64,000 bases of DNA, taken from contig NC_018216.1 of the NCBI RefSeq assembly GCF_000219625.1, positions 248,001 through 312,000 of the forward strand, in the 5' to 3' direction. Positions within the stretch are counted from its first letter, which is position 1. Each line of letters opens with the position of its first letter. Under the pieces are notes generated by a model, which saw only the letters and a program-made list of their open reading frames with translations, had not been told where the DNA came from and searched no databases. This document shows, piece by piece, positions 32,601 to 41,713 of the stretch. Origin of the DNA: Zymoseptoria tritici IPO323 (taxonomy: Eukaryota > Ascomycota > Dothideomycetes > Mycosphaerellales > Mycosphaerellaceae). The translations under genes and the position numbers were made by a program.

Positions 32601-33366
32601 TAGCAGCGCACAGCAGCAACAACAGAGAAGTTTCGACCCGAAGGCTGCCCTCGCCTACCAACAGAACTACGCTCAGAACAATCCGCGTCTGACCAACTCT
32701 GGTCCTTCATCACCGCTTCTCACCTCGAACCCATCATTTCCCTCTATCCGACCTTCCGTCACCTCGCAACCAGGATCGTACAACGCCTACGCCGCCAACT
32801 CACCTCCACAATCCGCCCACAGCACTCAGCAATCCGCCCACAGCACTCAACCGTCCTACAACCCCAACATCCTCACCAACTCCCGCTCGGGCGGACTCCT
32901 CCGCAAGAAGACAATTTCCAAATCTGACATCTCCGAACCGACGCTCATCTCCTCGACCTCCAACATCGACACCGTCGAACTCCCCGTCCGCGCATCTCAA
33001 GATCAAGCTTCCGCTCCGCCAATTCCACCCATCAATCCCCGCCGCCGCGGCACCACGAAGAAATTCTTCGGCCGCACCCGCAGCGGAGCGGACGATAGCG
33101 AAGATGGAAACGGCGGTCGTTCGGGCGCGAGGAGTCCGATCGACCACGTCAGTCCGGGCATCGGATGGGGAGGCAGTATGGCGCAGATGACGGAGCAGGA
33201 GAGGGATGAATCGATGGATAGTTCGAGGAGCGGGTCGCCGTTTATGTTTCCGGCTTCGAACGTTGTGAGGTTGCCGAATGCGGATGGTGCGAAGAAGACG
33301 AGTGTGGGCGCGGAGAGGAGGGATGTTAAGCCTGAGGGGAGTGGGGCCGAGGGCGTGATGTTTTAG
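29620..33366 (+). CDS. Large disordered Pezizomycotina protein of unknown function
   Basis: One exon, 1248 residues from MNKFLKKRNGEPAPL. It is Ser/Gln/Pro-rich and mostly disordered. Conserved-looking blocks near the N-terminus are TSLLMPNLSARFSMLREQDD, then EGNVLFGGRQKIYKI around residue 180 and RLVYDDDVGKSAFQQYR. Later come a PPAPPKAPLPDTHKTFFGN block, a DDWQKELRKQHNREAS block with a helical stretch that follows, and a C-terminal PRRRGTTKKFFGR. Short Gln runs and a twice-repeated QSAHSTQ are present. I recognise the N-terminal blocks as typical of an unnamed fungal family, but know no function. No signal peptide or membrane segment. The upstream part of the open frame (from 29374) is excluded because it contains a probable 5' UTR intron. 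Confidence 0.85.
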   Translation: MNKFLKKRNGEPAPLNTYSNDAALASLTSLSSLSPGLKKSSTSRWKKSKKPQPEAPAAPVTLPMLLPSDDFRTSLLMPNLSARFSMLREQDDPKSKIGKASDDSVLQPKRRSRLNDFGWASTGLSDIAEVSSLRNGSPIIPPFARRSREMSYASDDGGYASEAEATNTSVMSRSRPGEGNVLFGGRQKIYKIAGKGGATSRGRLVYDDDVGKSAFQQYRARERDFDESQSSRPSDDSQGFDFGLQSSETGDQDDSPFGTNDSAKDFSHSLSFSGFDKKRSTTSSTARSDARSSTAATSVTSQGPHSAAPSPMHAPASMVSPPIATSSDRSTTKGRRLYDQGLDQHMHEQQSSAMSRLNTIQQQRSLSGSKTSPVLHSTRSAGNLHERAPHPVYALQAPLPAGRTSPGIPRLNTLGSTRRGKMSPAPASGPQSPLDEEVDALSQALEPADRGKATAMGAFNKPAHAFDERQYLERQQQLQRSNSSAVIKSKAAQMAESAAQRQIDRAEQNPTPASTSPEPQSLSRVDSPAQQKEPSKAYNVFQNAASQMASTGGPPAPPKAPLPDTHKTFFGNISASEDEDEEESSKIAQSFNSLDYGYGPGAGRWQPTALRPVSEHPALRNQGSKSSLAEEDEEAEVKKFDPTAFLRPDPTKPSMTSPKVPDSPTIPGVQQNLGGMMRHLRQRSNQSSVYHPEDGQQSDDDRPDVPEFPPHLSNMVDMQQSVRESQYSASNPWDLDEARSFVAPEKSTTSLVGNSSTESGAPREPSQTRAGADRELSGVSSSQDDWQKELRKQHNREASTATQQERDAFENELAARRNAIQENIKSMVERNEGSRGTSPSAGPLRGALGILKSKSSRDSMNVPSSSRSTRHLGTSDRKASNASGHSPANESPPQMPTAQHPAFKKGGTDSDGEICYERKMSSSRPRPSISSRDRSLSSATTNGGRSQSRAGNIRDDLERGRAKGLALSTTGSPSLNHSPAMTSTEFEHNPFDRDSSAQQQQQRSFDPKAALAYQQNYAQNNPRLTNSGPSSPLLTSNPSFPSIRPSVTSQPGSYNAYAANSPPQSAHSTQQSAHSTQPSYNPNILTNSRSGGLLRKKTISKSDISEPTLISSTSNIDTVELPVRASQDQASAPPIPPINPRRRGTTKKFFGRTRSGADDSEDGNGGRSGARSPIDHVSPGIGWGGSMAQMTEQERDESMDSSRSGSPFMFPASNVVRLPNADGAKKTSVGAERRDVKPEGSGAEGVMF

Positions 33367-34177
33367 GAAAGAACGAGGAGGTCAGGAGGGTTTGAGGAGG
33401 AGGAGCATGCCAGGTCGAGCAGGATGAGATGGGAGTATAGGAAGAAAGGAGAAATACCAAGGAAACACGATTCTCTTACTGTTTTGTTTTTGTTTCTTGC
33501 ATTTGAGGGTTGTGCATGGTTGAAATGGCGTCCGCTGGAGCTCAAGCTCGCGACGGCAGCTAAGAGATGGAAGACATGGCAGAGATGGCCGGCGGCAGTC
33601 CACAGGAGCCTCCCTGTGAAGGAAGGGAAAGAAGCAAGATGCACCACGAACATGACGAAACACAGCCGAAAACGTCTCGGACAGGGACAACAGGCGCGCA
33701 TTCTTTCAAACTTTCTTTGGGAATATTTCACTTCTTCTTCGACCGTGATCCCTGACCGGGCCTATGTCTTTTTCTTTCTCACAACCTTTCAGCGATTTGG
33801 GGAACAGGAGTTGGATGGAGGGGAGGGCTGAGGTGCTCTGCTTGGTGTATATGTACATTGATTTTTGAGCGGCTTTTTTCTCAGCACGATATGATACCAA
33901 TTTTGCTGCACGCAATTAATTTTTTTCTTTCTTTTCTTTACAACTCCCTCCCATACCATGAACGAACGACTTCCCATTCTTCGTCGACTTGAGCTGCCCG
34001 ATGCTTCGACCAGTCACGATTCCCCCGTACAAAGAGTTTACCCGATATCCGATATAACTTTGCTCTCAGCCAAGTACGACCAAGAAGCGATGTTCACAGC
34101 CGGTCGTTCGGCACTGCCACAAATGACAATAGACATCTCCAATCACTCCTTCACTCATCACTCAACTCACTCGCTCA
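33367..34177. other. Intergenic region (convergent 3' ends)
   Basis: Between the 3' ends of the 29620 gene and the short-chain dehydrogenase gene. T-rich tracts near 33470-33500 and 33910-33940 fit 3' UTRs and processing sites. No gene seen. Confidence 0.5.
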
Positions 34178-35056
34178 TCACTCCTGCCCCGGAGCGCCCC
34201 GCGCCTTCGCAATAATCCTCGCCTGCGTCTCATCCGGAAGCAAATTGATCGCATTCTGAAACAGCTGATTATTCCACCCCACAATCTCCGCCGCCGCATT
34301 CCTCTCCAACACATCCACCGCCACCTTGGCCACGTCTGCCGGCTGATCGACGCCCACTCTATCAATCGGCCCGCGTCTCTCGCCGTGCCCGTCGCCGGTG
34401 AGATTCGTCGCCGTCACGCCCGGCACCACGCACGCGAATCGCACGCCGTTGCCGCGGTTCTCTTCGCGCACGGCCTGCGAGAATGAATGCATGAAGGCTT
34501 TGCTGGCGGCGTAGAGCGCCGTGTATGGTACTGGCTGATGACCTGCTGTCGAGCCGAGATTCAAGACGCCGCCTTTGCGGCGCGCGATCATGCCTGGGAG
34601 GAAGCGCAGGCTGAGTTCGACGGGAGCGCGGACCATGAGGTCGACTGTGGCGAGCGAGGAGTCCGTTTCAAAGTCCTCGGCGAAGACGTACTTCCGTGCG
34701 AACCCTGCGTTGTTGACCAGAATGTCGACGTTCCAGTTCCATTCCTGCATTTGCGATTGGATCCTCTCGGGGGAATCGCGCGCGCCGAGGTCGAGGGAGA
34801 TGGTGCGGACGGTGAGGTTGGAGGAGGAGGATTGGAGGCGTGAGGCGGCGGAGGCGAGGCGGTCTGCGTTCTGGCCGATAATGACGAGTTGCTTGACGCC
34901 TCTGTTGACGAGCTCTTGGGCGATGGCGAGTCCGATTCCGGAAGAGCCGCCTGTTACGAGGGCGGTGCAGTCTTGGAAGTTGAGCTCGGCTAACGAGGTG
35001 TTGTTGCTGTCGCTGGACGCCGCGGCCGCCTGGGTTGCATCTTGGTTGTTGGACAT
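34178..35056 (-). CDS. Short-chain dehydrogenase/reductase
   Basis: Classical SDR of 292 residues, intronless, NAD(P)-dependent, substrate unknown. The Rossmann motif TGGSSGIG is at 35-42, NNAG at 115-118, and the catalytic Ser169, Tyr182 and Lys186 lie in GSTAGHQPVPYTALYAASK with the normal 13-residue Ser-Tyr and three-residue Tyr-Lys spacing. The VPGVTATNLTG segment follows as in the family. The first 25 residues are a Ser/Asn/Ala-rich, probably disordered lead. No targeting signal. Most like the YqjQ/DltE group of SDRs. Confidence 0.9.
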   Translation of the reverse strand: MSNNQDATQAAAASSDSNNTSLAELNFQDCTALVTGGSSGIGLAIAQELVNRGVKQLVIIGQNADRLASAASRLQSSSSNLTVRTISLDLGARDSPERIQSQMQEWNWNVDILVNNAGFARKYVFAEDFETDSSLATVDLMVRAPVELSLRFLPGMIARRKGGVLNLGSTAGHQPVPYTALYAASKAFMHSFSQAVREENRGNGVRFACVVPGVTATNLTGDGHGERRGPIDRVGVDQPADVAKVAVDVLERNAAAEIVGWNNQLFQNAINLLPDETQARIIAKARGAPGQE

Positions 35057-35664
35057 TGTTGTTGTATACCAGGTAGTACTGTTTACCTTGCACGAGTTTG
35101 GTAGTGCGAGAATGCGTAGAATGTGGTTCTGTGCTTCCGATGAATGGATGTGAGGTTACTGGCCAGTCAGCGCATATATGTATATCCCTATCGAGAATCC
35201 ATTCCACAACGAGAGTGTGTATGCTATCGGCCTCATGAGTGCACGTCTTAGACGTCCAGCAACTGCCATCAGCCGTAGTACTTGGGGATCTACATCAGGA
35301 AAAGCGTCATCGAAGAGAGTAGTGCTTCCAAGGTGCGGTGCGCAGTGAGATCATCGATCGTAATTAGGTCCATCGTGAGAAGTTCAAACGAACGTTCACT
35401 AATCAAGAACATGCCGAAAATGATTCGTCGGGTCGCAGAATGTCTATCCGCTCTTGGAGTAAGTGACTCGATGCTTCGTAGCTTGTGTAGGGCGATGTCT
35501 TCTTTACTGTTTGTAGCAGAGGGTCGACGATGTTGCGTGCTAACCTTGATCGGACACTTGAGGAATGCGATTGTGCCTGAGGCATTCAATCAGCTAGACT
35601 TGAAAGGAAACAGTCCAAGGACCAAGATACACCAACTACCTACATCCTCGGCGTCCGTCCACAC
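35057..35664. other. Intergenic region
   Basis: Upstream region of the SDR gene and 3' flank of the telomere-binding gene. Short frames only. Confidence 0.5.
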
Positions 35665-38436
35665 TCACTCGTCCATCATGCGAGGAGCCCTCTGCCTCTC
35701 CTGCCGATAGTCGATGTTCAATTTATGCAGCTTGTCAATCATTTTCTTGTCCAAGACGACATGCTCCCAATTAGGTGGGAGAGCCTCCGTATTACGGTGA
35801 GCCCTACAATGATCAGCGTTAGCCTCTTGACACCAATACATTCAGAAGATCCAGGCAAACTTACTCCAACATGGTGAGCTTCATGTTCCTCGCCTTGAAC
35901 CGCAGATCCTCCGCGCTGCGTCTCCACAACTGCTGTTCCTCTCCACGCGCAGCATCACGAGTCTTCAGCTCCGACCAACTCACCCCGTACTGTTCGATGA
36001 GGTCGCCGAGCGCGCCTTCCTCATCTTCAGACCAGGGGACACGTGCTTTCGGTTCCTTATTCCGAGTCGCAGTGATGCGGTTGATCTTCGCTTTGTGCTT
36101 GGCTTGCTGGTACATCTGACTCGCCGTGAGCGCGCCATCTTCCGTGTCGGGAATTCGTTCGGGAGGCGGAATGGCAGATCCAGGGTTCTTTCGCTGTCTT
36201 TTGGCTGGGCTCTGAGTATCCCGGTACACACCAGCAGACGACTCGCCGGTTTCTCGCTGTCGTTGTGGTTGTCGGATCGGATTGCCAAATGCCAGCTCTC
36301 TTCTTCGCTGATCAGCTACGGATGGATCGCGAGTATCCACTTGGAAGCCTTCGTCTTGTGTGGGGTCCGGGAACTCGGCATCTTCTTCCTCATCGTCCTC
36401 GACTTCCTCACGCCTGCGCTTGCCGAGCGCAGTAGAGCTGGGACGGGAATCTTGACTCGCTGCGGGTCTTGGCTGAGCTCGATGACTTGACTGAGTACCA
36501 TCCTGCTCGTCTTCGTCGATGTTGGTAATCCGCCTGGCGCCCACTTGAGGGTCAGTGAACCTGGCCTTTGGCCGCTGCGTGCCAGCACGTTGAGTGAGTG
36601 TTTCGGCCTGCCCCATGAGCGCTGCCGTCGCCCTGGAGCGTTGTGTTGGTGGTGGCTTCTTCTGTTGCGGCTCCTCATCAGGTCCAGCGGCAACTTGAGT
36701 CCTCGGCTCTGTGATCGGTTCCGCCGCTTGCTGCGAGGGTACTCCGGTGTCTTCCTCGTCCTCGTCCTGGGCAACAAAGTTGTCCTCGGGCTGATCCGCC
36801 GTCATCTGCGCAACTGGAGCTTGATTCTGTTGTGTTGCCAAGCTCATGCGCTCTTTCATTCGGGCCATGGCCCCTTTGCTGGCGAAACTCTTCTTTGGCG
36901 TGCCAGATATTGAGAGCTTCTGCTTGGCCTCATCGATGCGCTTCTGATTGGCGACGTGTTCGACCTCCTGAGCCAGGTCTTCCAGTATCCCATCAACTCC
37001 GCCGACAAGGGTAATGTCTTCATCAAGTGCGGTCGAGCGAGCGACGTAGTATCGAAGAGCGTGATTCTCAAAGGTCTCCCATCTGAATTGCTCTTGCAGT
37101 GCAATGATCGCAGCCGCGGGTTCGTTGTGCTCGAATGCTCGCAGGAGCGATTCGCGAAGATCTTCAACCATTACGTATGCATTACTCAACTCGTCATCGT
37201 CTTTGCCAGAAAGAGCCGGCAGCCCAAATGACTGGGCATGGCGGAAGACGTCGTCCTGGTCGTGGAAGACGCTGTTGATGAGGCCATCAGGGAAGAAATT
37301 TGGATCACTTTCGATCGAGGCTCGTAGACGGGCAATGGTGAGCTGCGCAGCGAAGTTAAGCCAGAACTCGAAGGTGTGCCGGGAGTATTGACTGCCTGCG
37401 ATAGCATCGGGGAAGGCGACATCAATCCTTTCGAGCACCTCTAGCGCCGTGTTTTCCAGATCGCCGGGATTGCAGGTCACCAGCAGGTTGCTGAGCATTT
37501 GTGTGAGGTTGATCTTGAAGATAATGCTGTCTGGACGCCATGGAGCGTCTTCGACCTCTGCCAATGACTGCGCTCCGAGAAGAACTCGCAGCACAATTTT
37601 TGGCTGAATGTACTCCAGTGATCCAAGGCTGGGCTTGTGCACTATGATGGTACCCATCCGGACGTTAAAGACTTTGTTGTGTCGGGTTCCAGGCGTACGG
37701 ATCTCCTTCCAAGTTTCTGGCCGTGTTGCAAGGCCACTTGGAACCAACCATTGAGCGAGGTTATCAGACGCGGCCACCAGGGTCGGGAGGACATCGAGTA
37801 TGACATCCGCGTCCAACTGCTCGGCCTCTTCTTGAGAAAAAGATGTTTTGGCAGTCGTCCCAGAGATCCCCGACAAGCCAGATGCGCGGCGTGTCCGCTG
37901 CTCCAACTCCTCAGCTCTTGTTTCGTCATCGTCAAGCAGTGGAGATTCTCGCTCTACGCCGCCTTCATCAACGGCGCTCTCGACAGCGGCATCGTCTTCA
38001 ACGGCGGCATCCTCTTCGACGGTCGGGAGTTCTGCGCAGAAGGTCAGCAAATTGGATCATGATGAGAAATGAGCCGGAGCGCGTCGACTGTTTCAGACGC
38101 CCAATGGCCATACACCACGTTGGTGGAGCTGGTTGATGCCGTCTCGTCGCATGGTTGCTGACTGTAAGGGTTATGAGACCCTAACGCGGAACCATTTGAC
38201 GTACCGTTTGTCTTTTTCGACTTCTTTCCACGTTTGTTCGCGGCGACTCCATCTTCATTTGTCTTGCCCGCCGCCTTCTTCTCCTTCGTTTCGGGCACTG
38301 TCGATGGCTCTGCGCTTTGGCTGCGCGTCTGGCGCGTGCTGCGCGTGGGCGCCGTCGCGCGCGGAGCATCGCCAACGGCGGCAGACGACAATTTTGCCAT
38401 TGCCGATGTCACTTCCAAGCTCTTACGATGTTTCAC
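35665..38436 (-). CDS. TRF/Taz1-like telomere-repeat-binding protein
   Basis: Nuclear protein predicted to bind duplex TTAGGG repeats as a shelterin-type factor. Three minus-strand exons, 38436-38205, 38031-35865 and 35803-35665, give 845 residues (833 if translation starts at the second ATG, 38400). The basic lead is followed by an acidic linker and an all-helical region of about 250 residues (about 150-400; LDADVILDVLPTLVAASDNL onward) that fits the TRF homology/dimerisation domain of fungal TRF-like proteins. A long disordered Gln/Pro/acidic stretch follows. The C-terminus holds a single Myb/SANT domain from about 736 (VPWSEDEEGALGDLIEQYG, SWSELKTRD), whose third helix (AEDLRFKARNMKL) corresponds to the telobox helix of TRF proteins. 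The last exon adds RNTEALPPNWEHVVLD. A TTAGGGTTAGGG sequence sits 51 bp upstream of the first ATG. Confidence 0.82.
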
Positions 38437-39730
38437 TCGATGGCAACGATAATATTGAGGGTGTTTTCGATGAAATGGTGGTGAGCTTAGGGTTAGGGTT
38501 GCGCAGAAAGGAGGATGCGAGTTTTGTTTGTTGTTATCTTGGCATCACATGATATCAGCCCTAGCAGATCCCTGCCCTCCACCCGAACTCGCGCGTCTCC
38601 TCAGTCCTTCATCAACAACACCTCTTCGACCACATCAAGCATATCTGGAGTTTGGCAGCGACCATGAAACAATGACCCTGATATCCTTCTTTGACAGCAG
38701 GTGAGACAGACACGCATGCCCTTGCTCCTCCGCACCATTCGCTTGCGACATCGAGCGGCTGTGATATTTCGACGGACGAAGAATACTGCGGGATTTACCA
38801 GATCCCACTCCGGCAATGGCATCTGTCCCTCACTTGTGCACCCGCAGCGACAGCGACTGTGGCTCAATGGCGCGATCCGTCCGACGTCCACGTTCTCCAA
38901 GCATACGATGATGAAGATGCGCCGATATTGTCTCAAAGTCAACCCGCCTTCCGAACGGAGTGGCGAATTATTTGAGCTCCAGCACTCTATCGGAGCTCAC
39001 AGTCGGAGACTTGTTATAACCAGCTCAGATGAGACATTTTCCTTGAGAAGGTTTTGGTTGCCAATAGCGTGACTGGAACCAACCTCTTGCTCCGCGCTGA
39101 GGGTGGGTTGCCACAAGCAGGCGAAATAACAGCATCTGCTATCATCGAGGACTTGACAGCTCCGTGCGCTCATACTGAGATCCGAGAATGTGGACAAGAC
39201 TGCCGCGTGGCCTTGCGATCAGGCCACCGCCAGGAGAATCTGCACATGCGGCTGCCACGCGAAGGGCGCATGAGGACTGGGCATGAAGTTCGGATGTGGC
39301 TCGACACCCGTTGATCATTTCCACATTTCGGCATCGGGGCTCAAAACCAACCAATCTGGACTTGGGGCTTCGGATCTAGAGCAGCGTCTAGGCCCGCGCC
39401 AATGAACCTACGACTAGCTCATGTTTTCTACGCGAGACACTCTACCTCTTTTGTATGTCGCATCGGCGTCTCCGGACAGCCGTGCGCGCAAACGGTGGGC
39501 TGATGGGCTTCGACTCTGCCTGCCGAGCGGGAAAGAAGAGCTCACGCCATGTGGTGAGCGGTAACGGTAAAGTAGAAAGCCACCCTTCTCCCGTTCAGCC
39601 TCGATTTTTCTCTCCGTTCTTGTGTTCGTTCGTTCTTACTGTCATTGTCTTTCTGCGTGACTGCGAAAGCAGTGTGAGCATTCGTTGAGACCTCGTCGCG
39701 TTCTTCTCTACACCTCTCCCGTCTCTCAAC
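38437..39730. other. Intergenic region (divergent)
   Basis: About 1.3 kb between the divergent telomere-binding and GH128 genes. The left edge has the TTAGGG motif. Short frames at 38601-39072 have no recognisable content. Confidence 0.45.
38487..38500 (+). promoter_or_regulatory. Telomere-like TTAGGGTTAGGGTT motif upstream of the TRF-like gene
   Basis: Two full TTAGGG units plus TT, 51 bp upstream of the first ATG of the telomere-repeat-binding protein gene. Short TTAGGG motifs in promoters are bound by Tbf1/Teb1/Taz1-type Myb factors in fungi; autoregulation is inferred. Confidence 0.6.
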
Positions 39731-41713
39731 ATGAAGGTCAGGTCCGTGCTCGCAGCCTTCGCGTTGGTTGGAGCGACCTCTGCGGCACCATCCATCCAGA
39801 ACATTGAAGAACGCCAGGCACCTACATGCGGTGTTTTGGGAAACGACAAGGGCTGGTACATCTACAGCCAGACTGGACAGACGATCACAAATTGCTACAG
39901 CTTGTGCCAACAACGGTCAGACTGTCTAAGCTACAGCTTCGGCCAGACAAGATGTCGACTCTACAATGACTACGCGGTGAACCAAGTCGTGCGCAACGCA
40001 GCAGCACCTTACACGTTCTACGACAAGGGTTGTGCGCGCCCAACGACGACTACTACTCGGCGAACGACGACGACGACTCGGCTGGTAACGTCAACGACGC
40101 GGCCGATCACCACAACAACGCGACCGATCACGACAACGCCACGGCCGAGTACGACAACGCCGCGGCCGATTACCACAACCTCCTCCGTCAGGCCAACGAG
40201 CAGCACGACCTCGCGGGCGTCAACGACATCCAGCCGTCCGGCAAGTAGCACGACCACAAGAGTTTCTAACACCACATCTCGGGCGAGCACCACGGTTGCG
40301 GTTACTATAAGCAGCAGCAGGCCAGTGACCAGCAGCACAAATTCGCGGGCAATGTCATCCACCACTTCGGCTGGAGCGAGTGCAGACAGCGCCAGTGTTC
40401 GATCTTCGACCACCACCAGCAGCAAATCTCTGCTCACCGATCCTTTGGATCCTGCCACCGCTGGGCCTATTCTCACTTCGACGAGTGGATCGTCGAGCGG
40501 TACTTCCAGCGGGTCGTCGAGCAGCACTTCGAGCGGCGTTTCCACCAGTGCGTTGTCGAGCACTCCTACCGTGCTCTCGTCCAGCACGAGCTCGAGCCGG
40601 CCAGCAAGTAGCTCGACGACTGCGGGAGTTTCTACAACGGGAGGCTCCTCAGCCACATCCACAGTTTCCACTACACGATCTGCGGCTTCATCGTCCACAC
40701 CATCGTCTACTACGAGATCCACTACTTCATACACGCTATCATCTACTACGAGATCTACCACCTCCTTTACGCTATCATATACCACAAGATCTACGACTCT
40801 TTCCACCACCACATCAACCACCCGCTCAACGACACGCTCCACAACATCCTCCACCTCCATAACCTGTAAACCCGTCCCGACCGCCTCTTCCGGCAAACGC
40901 GGTCTCTCCTTCAACGACCCAAAATTCACCAACCTCTTCTCCGCCATCTCCTGCACGCTCAATCCCGTCGGCAGATCCCGCACCTCCTGGGCATACAACT
41001 GGTTCTCCGCACCCTGCGACAACTTCAACCACGCATCTCTTTGCAGCGTGCCATTCAACCCCTACCTCGAATTTATCCCCATGCTGTGGTCCAACGACCG
41101 CGATTTGCAAAACGTCTGGAACAGCAACGTTCAAGCCGCGGCCGCAAGAGGATGGAAAACAATTCTCGCCTTCAACGAGCCGGATATTGCCCACTCGGGC
41201 GGTTCGGGAATGTCCATCGCCGACGCCGTGACCTCGTGGAAGCAGTATATTCAACCGCTCAAAGCGCAGGGATTCCGCCTTGGATCACCTGCCGTCACGA
41301 ACGCCCAGGGCCTCAACATGGGAAATGACTGGCAGGTCAAATTCCTTGACCAGACGCCCGGCAAAGGAGGCTGCATTGGATGCACCGTCGACTTCCTCGC
41401 TGTGCACTGGTACGGCGGCCCAACGGACTTTGACTCCTTTTTCAACCACGTTGCTTACAGCTGGAGCGTCGTCGGAGGACAAAGGATGCCGGTGTGGATC
41501 ACCGAGTTCGGCATCACGGGCGGCACGGACGCTCAGGTGGAGAATTTCTTGAGGGTCGTGATTGATGCGTTTGAGAACCAGCCGTATTGGAGTTTCGTGG
41601 AGAGGTATGCGTGGTTTACGGCGGGTAACTCCAGTCCGACCAGTGGGCCGTTGGTGGCGGCAAATGGGACGAGTTTGTCGAGGGCGGGACAGGTTTATGA
41701 GAATCAGGTGTAG
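39731..41713 (+). CDS. Secreted modular GH128 (Asl1-like) beta-1,3-glucanase with PAN/apple domain
   Basis: Extracellular or wall-bound protein of 660 residues, intronless. Signal peptide MKVRSVLAAFALVGATSAA; an apple/PAN-like Cys domain at about 32-101 (TCGVLGNDKGWYIYS ... CRLY ... FYDKGC); a long Thr/Ser/Pro linker of about 275 residues with short internal repeats (TTTRPITTTPRP type); then the GH128 catalytic barrel from about 390. Catalytic residues expected in this family are visible as the Glu in FNEPD (near 482) and the Glu in WITEFG (near 592), with HWYGG between them. A dibasic GKR just before GLSFNDPKF could be a Kex2 site releasing the catalytic domain. Predicted to act on beta-1,3-glucan. 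The minus-strand frame at 40018-41058 is a shadow of the repetitive linker. Confidence 0.92.
   Translation: MKVRSVLAAFALVGATSAAPSIQNIEERQAPTCGVLGNDKGWYIYSQTGQTITNCYSLCQQRSDCLSYSFGQTRCRLYNDYAVNQVVRNAAAPYTFYDKGCARPTTTTTRRTTTTTRLVTSTTRPITTTTRPITTTPRPSTTTPRPITTTSSVRPTSSTTSRASTTSSRPASSTTTRVSNTTSRASTTVAVTISSSRPVTSSTNSRAMSSTTSAGASADSASVRSSTTTSSKSLLTDPLDPATAGPILTSTSGSSSGTSSGSSSSTSSGVSTSALSSTPTVLSSSTSSSRPASSSTTAGVSTTGGSSATSTVSTTRSAASSSTPSSTTRSTTSYTLSSTTRSTTSFTLSYTTRSTTLSTTTSTTRSTTRSTTSSTSITCKPVPTASSGKRGLSFNDPKFTNLFSAISCTLNPVGRSRTSWAYNWFSAPCDNFNHASLCSVPFNPYLEFIPMLWSNDRDLQNVWNSNVQAAAARGWKTILAFNEPDIAHSGGSGMSIADAVTSWKQYIQPLKAQGFRLGSPAVTNAQGLNMGNDWQVKFLDQTPGKGGCIGCTVDFLAVHWYGGPTDFDSFFNHVAYSWSVVGGQRMPVWITEFGITGGTDAQVENFLRVVIDAFENQPYWSFVERYAWFTAGNSSPTSGPLVAANGTSLSRAGQVYENQV

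Noticed and set aside
40018..41058. 346-codon minus-strand frame opposite the GH128 gene
   Set aside because: Val/Glu/Asp-rich translation of the complement of a Thr/Ser repeat linker; a shadow.
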